From Brachypodius melanocephalos (taxonomy: Eukaryota > Chordata > Aves > Passeriformes > Pycnonotidae), in the NCBI GenBank assembly GCA_013398615.1, contig VZSR01000520.1, forward strand, positions 20,487,339 to 20,551,338: DNA of 64,000 nt, given 5' to 3'. Of the stretch, positions 61,408 through 64,000 are shown piece by piece. Each line of letters opens with the position of its first letter. Position 1 is the stretch's first letter. The notes below the pieces were generated by a model that was not told the origin of the DNA, did no database searches, and saw nothing but the letters and a program-made list of their open reading frames with translations. A program made the position numbers and the translations under genes.

Positions 61408-64000
61408 ATTAAGTATGTTTCTAGTAAGATGAAGAGGAAAGGTTTATTTTGTTTTTTTGGAAGTTTAACAAGTCTAGAAATAGGGACTAAATTAGATAAA
61501 GTGTAAAGAAAAGAATTAAAGTAACTTTATATCTAAATCCTGAGAAAAAATATCAGGTTGCAAAATTAAATGTTCTGTTGAGATCCTTCTTGTCTACTGA
61601 ATTAAAATTACATGGAAAAATTCCATTCCAATAAATGAACATCCTTATGATAAATAGCGATGAATTTTTTTTTAATGAATAACAAATGCTTTTTATGTTC
61701 TTCATTATTCCAGAACAGAAATATTCTAAAAGAAAAAGTTGTATTAAAGAACTATTATCTGCAAGGAGAAGGTTTTTGTTTTCGTTTTTGTTTTTAAAAA
61801 AAGGGAAATAAGAATAAGGAGATTGCTATACAAAGCTGCCATAAAATAGCTAAAGTAGAACCTGGATGCCCACACCAATATTTGTAACACACATGCACAA
61901 ATCTAGGACTAAAAGATGGTCACATCTGCAACACTGCAGTAAAACTTTTTTGTGCTTTATACAGTTTTGTTCTGAAAAATCTCAGGTTTTCTCCATTTCC
62001 CATGAGAAACTCTGTTTTATAGCCTGTGGAAATCTAAGCAAGTCTTTTCTGATATTCAGCAAAAATTTACCCTTACTAAAATTTATCATGTTTTTCTGGT
62101 ATAGCCCCATAAATATTTTTTTTTTTAACCCAAGCAATCTTTAGAAACAGAAAGATAATTATCCTGTTATGGCTTCATCTTCACTCAAGGTAATATATTT
62201 TTCGTTCAACTTTTCTTAAATTGGGATCACAGCTCTAAATATTACTTTCATTTCTTCAGCTTGTGCTGTACTCACTTTTATTTGTCTGTATTTTTGAGCA
62301 CTGAAGGGATTAGAACAGCATCTAATGCACAAGGGGCTGTTTCATCAAGGCTGTATAGAGATACACACTCACCTCTTTTCCTGATGATCTGATGCCTCTG
62401 CAAAATCTTTTTCCCTTGATCAAAAAAGGATCGATGTACAGTGTTGTATTACATGAGCTATTTCTCCTGTTATCATAAAGAGAAAGGGCTGGCTCATCAT
62501 TCCCCCCAATTATCAGATGCTCGTTGACTTTGGTGGCTGTACTTGAGTGGGTAGGGTGGAAAGTGGTGTTGCTGTGGATTAAAGAGAGCTATGCCTGCAA
62601 TGGCTGCACGGTAGACTCTGGGCATCACATTCCTCTCGGAAAATAGACTGAAAGTATCGTGGGTTTGTTTTAATATTTGAAATTGAGCGACTTGAATGGC
62701 ATTTCCTTCAACCTATAGCCATGAAAAGCAGTGAGTTAATCTGAAAATCTCTTCTAAGAAGATCTTAATGACAGAGGATCTCATTGTTCTCTCTGCAATG
62801 TGTATAGGGGAACTACTGTGGTATTGATTCCCCTGCAGAACTGACTGAAAATGTGATGGCTAGCCTTGTCAACCAAAAATGGCACTGCTGGATATTTTGT
62901 TTGATATTCCCTGTAACATCTATCCTAAACCAAAAGATGCTTCTTAGATTAAGATAACTGAGCATTGTCCTCATTAGTGAGTCCTGATTTTTCTCAGCCC
63001 TCTCACTGCTGTGTCCTGTTGACCCCAACTCAAGTGTTAGCAGCATTAATGAATCTTATTCTCACTATGACCATCAGCTAGAGTGATGATCTAGAGTTTT
63101 ACACGGGCATTTACTCTAGAGCCTGAAACAGTGACAGTGGTTGGGGCAGAAACCCTGCAACAGCCATGGACTTGTTCATGGAAATTAGGTAGTTCTGAAA
63201 CATAGACAGACATTTGTCTCTCACAGCTTCTTATCTTTCATCAGGACAGCAACAGAGCTGCAGTGACAATTATTTTTCCTGCCTGATAGTTTTCTTTCGA
63301 GTTTAATGTGTTAACATTTGTGCTCAAGTCTTTTGTGCAGATGGTACTGGCTGCAGTAGTTTTGCTAGGGAAATGGGAGGCACAGCTCTTCTTGTTCCAT
63401 ACAAGTTTTTTAAAAATTCCTTTATTGTTTTTCTCATTTAAACCTGTATTACAGGAACTGGGATTTGAGAATTCAGGTGAAATAAAGACAGAAGGAGTTC
63501 TTTAAGCCAACTCTGCTGGCCAAATAACACCAGAGTCTAACTAACACCCTAACTCTTAGCTGGGATTAAACAACTTTGCAATATATTGCTACTCTTCATT
63601 ATAAACAGTCTTGGTTAGGACAGAGCTGAAATGCATTGGAAACAAAGCAAGTAATTATAACTTCTCTGTGTAATGTAGTTAAAATAACAAAAGTCTTAAA
63701 GCAGTTGGAAAAGTGATGTCTTCTTTTCAGAATCCACAAACCAATAAATAAGTAAATTTAGGCTTCTGTTTTTAAAGGTTCTGCTTTTATGGACAAATAG
63801 AACATAGGGAACTAGACAATAAGAGAGGAAATGTTGAGAAAATATTATGCATGGATGGGGCTTTACAGTGCATCTGCAAAGAGATCTGAAACTGCAAAAA
63901 AAAAAGAAAGGAAAGAGCAGCTTGGGATGTAGTGCTATAAGTGAAAAAAAGCTTCCTTCCTGTTATTTTCCTACAGCACTCAGGGAGCTAAAGATATATA
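61408..64000. other. Unique AT-rich non-coding sequence
   Basis: No gene or transposon is recognised up to the window end. Open frames are at most 92 codons (61866-62144) and featureless. Confidence 0.55.

Noticed and set aside
1..64000. CRISPR arrays, operons, ribosome-binding sites, prophage features
   Set aside because: Sequence composition and CR1/ERV content are those of a vertebrate nuclear genome; no regularly spaced repeat array with unique spacers is present.

Overview
This window looks like about 64 kb of AT-rich vertebrate nuclear DNA, almost certainly from a bird. The evidence is the repeat content. Several fragments of chicken-repeat-1 (CR1) LINEs are present, including copies ending in the diagnostic 3' ATTCTATG-type octamer repeat. 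Two blocks also resemble avian endogenous-retrovirus LTR sequence. Outside these repeats the sequence is CpG-poor, rich in A/T runs, and has two runs of N (assembly gaps).

No protein-coding gene could be recognised. The open reading frames reach about 150-170 codons at most, roughly what chance allows in DNA of this composition, and none shows a family signature except those inside CR1 reverse-transcriptase relics. The window therefore reads as a gene desert or the inside of a very long intron. One minus-strand frame at 50903-51385 follows a good splice-acceptor-like sequence and is kept only as a low-confidence candidate exon.

Layout: 1-16.8 kb is mostly unique sequence with microsatellites, a (GGGGA)n G-rich tract and a gap abutting a C17 run. 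A minus-strand CR1 3' end lies at 16.83-17.17 kb. 17-28 kb is unique sequence with one homopurine tract. 27.96-29.44 kb is the densest mobile-element block: an old ERV/LTR-like relic, a T/G-rich stretch with a 69-nt T run, and a degraded solo LTR. 30.07-31.0 kb is a minus-strand CR1 RT relic whose catalytic motif is lost. Plus-strand CR1 3' ends lie at 33.81-34.26 and 37.84-38.12 kb. 45.55-45.86 kb is a 303-nt gap followed by (AAAAG)n. 47.5-48.06 kb is a composite of three CR1 pieces in two orientations. 48.1-64 kb is unique sequence with AT-rich microsatellites and small palindromes.

Nothing in the window amounts to a novel gene system. The observations worth a second look concern repeat architecture, a few perfect hairpins, local CpG-retaining motifs and the weak candidate exon. 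All family assignments are from memory of consensus sequences and were not checked by search.
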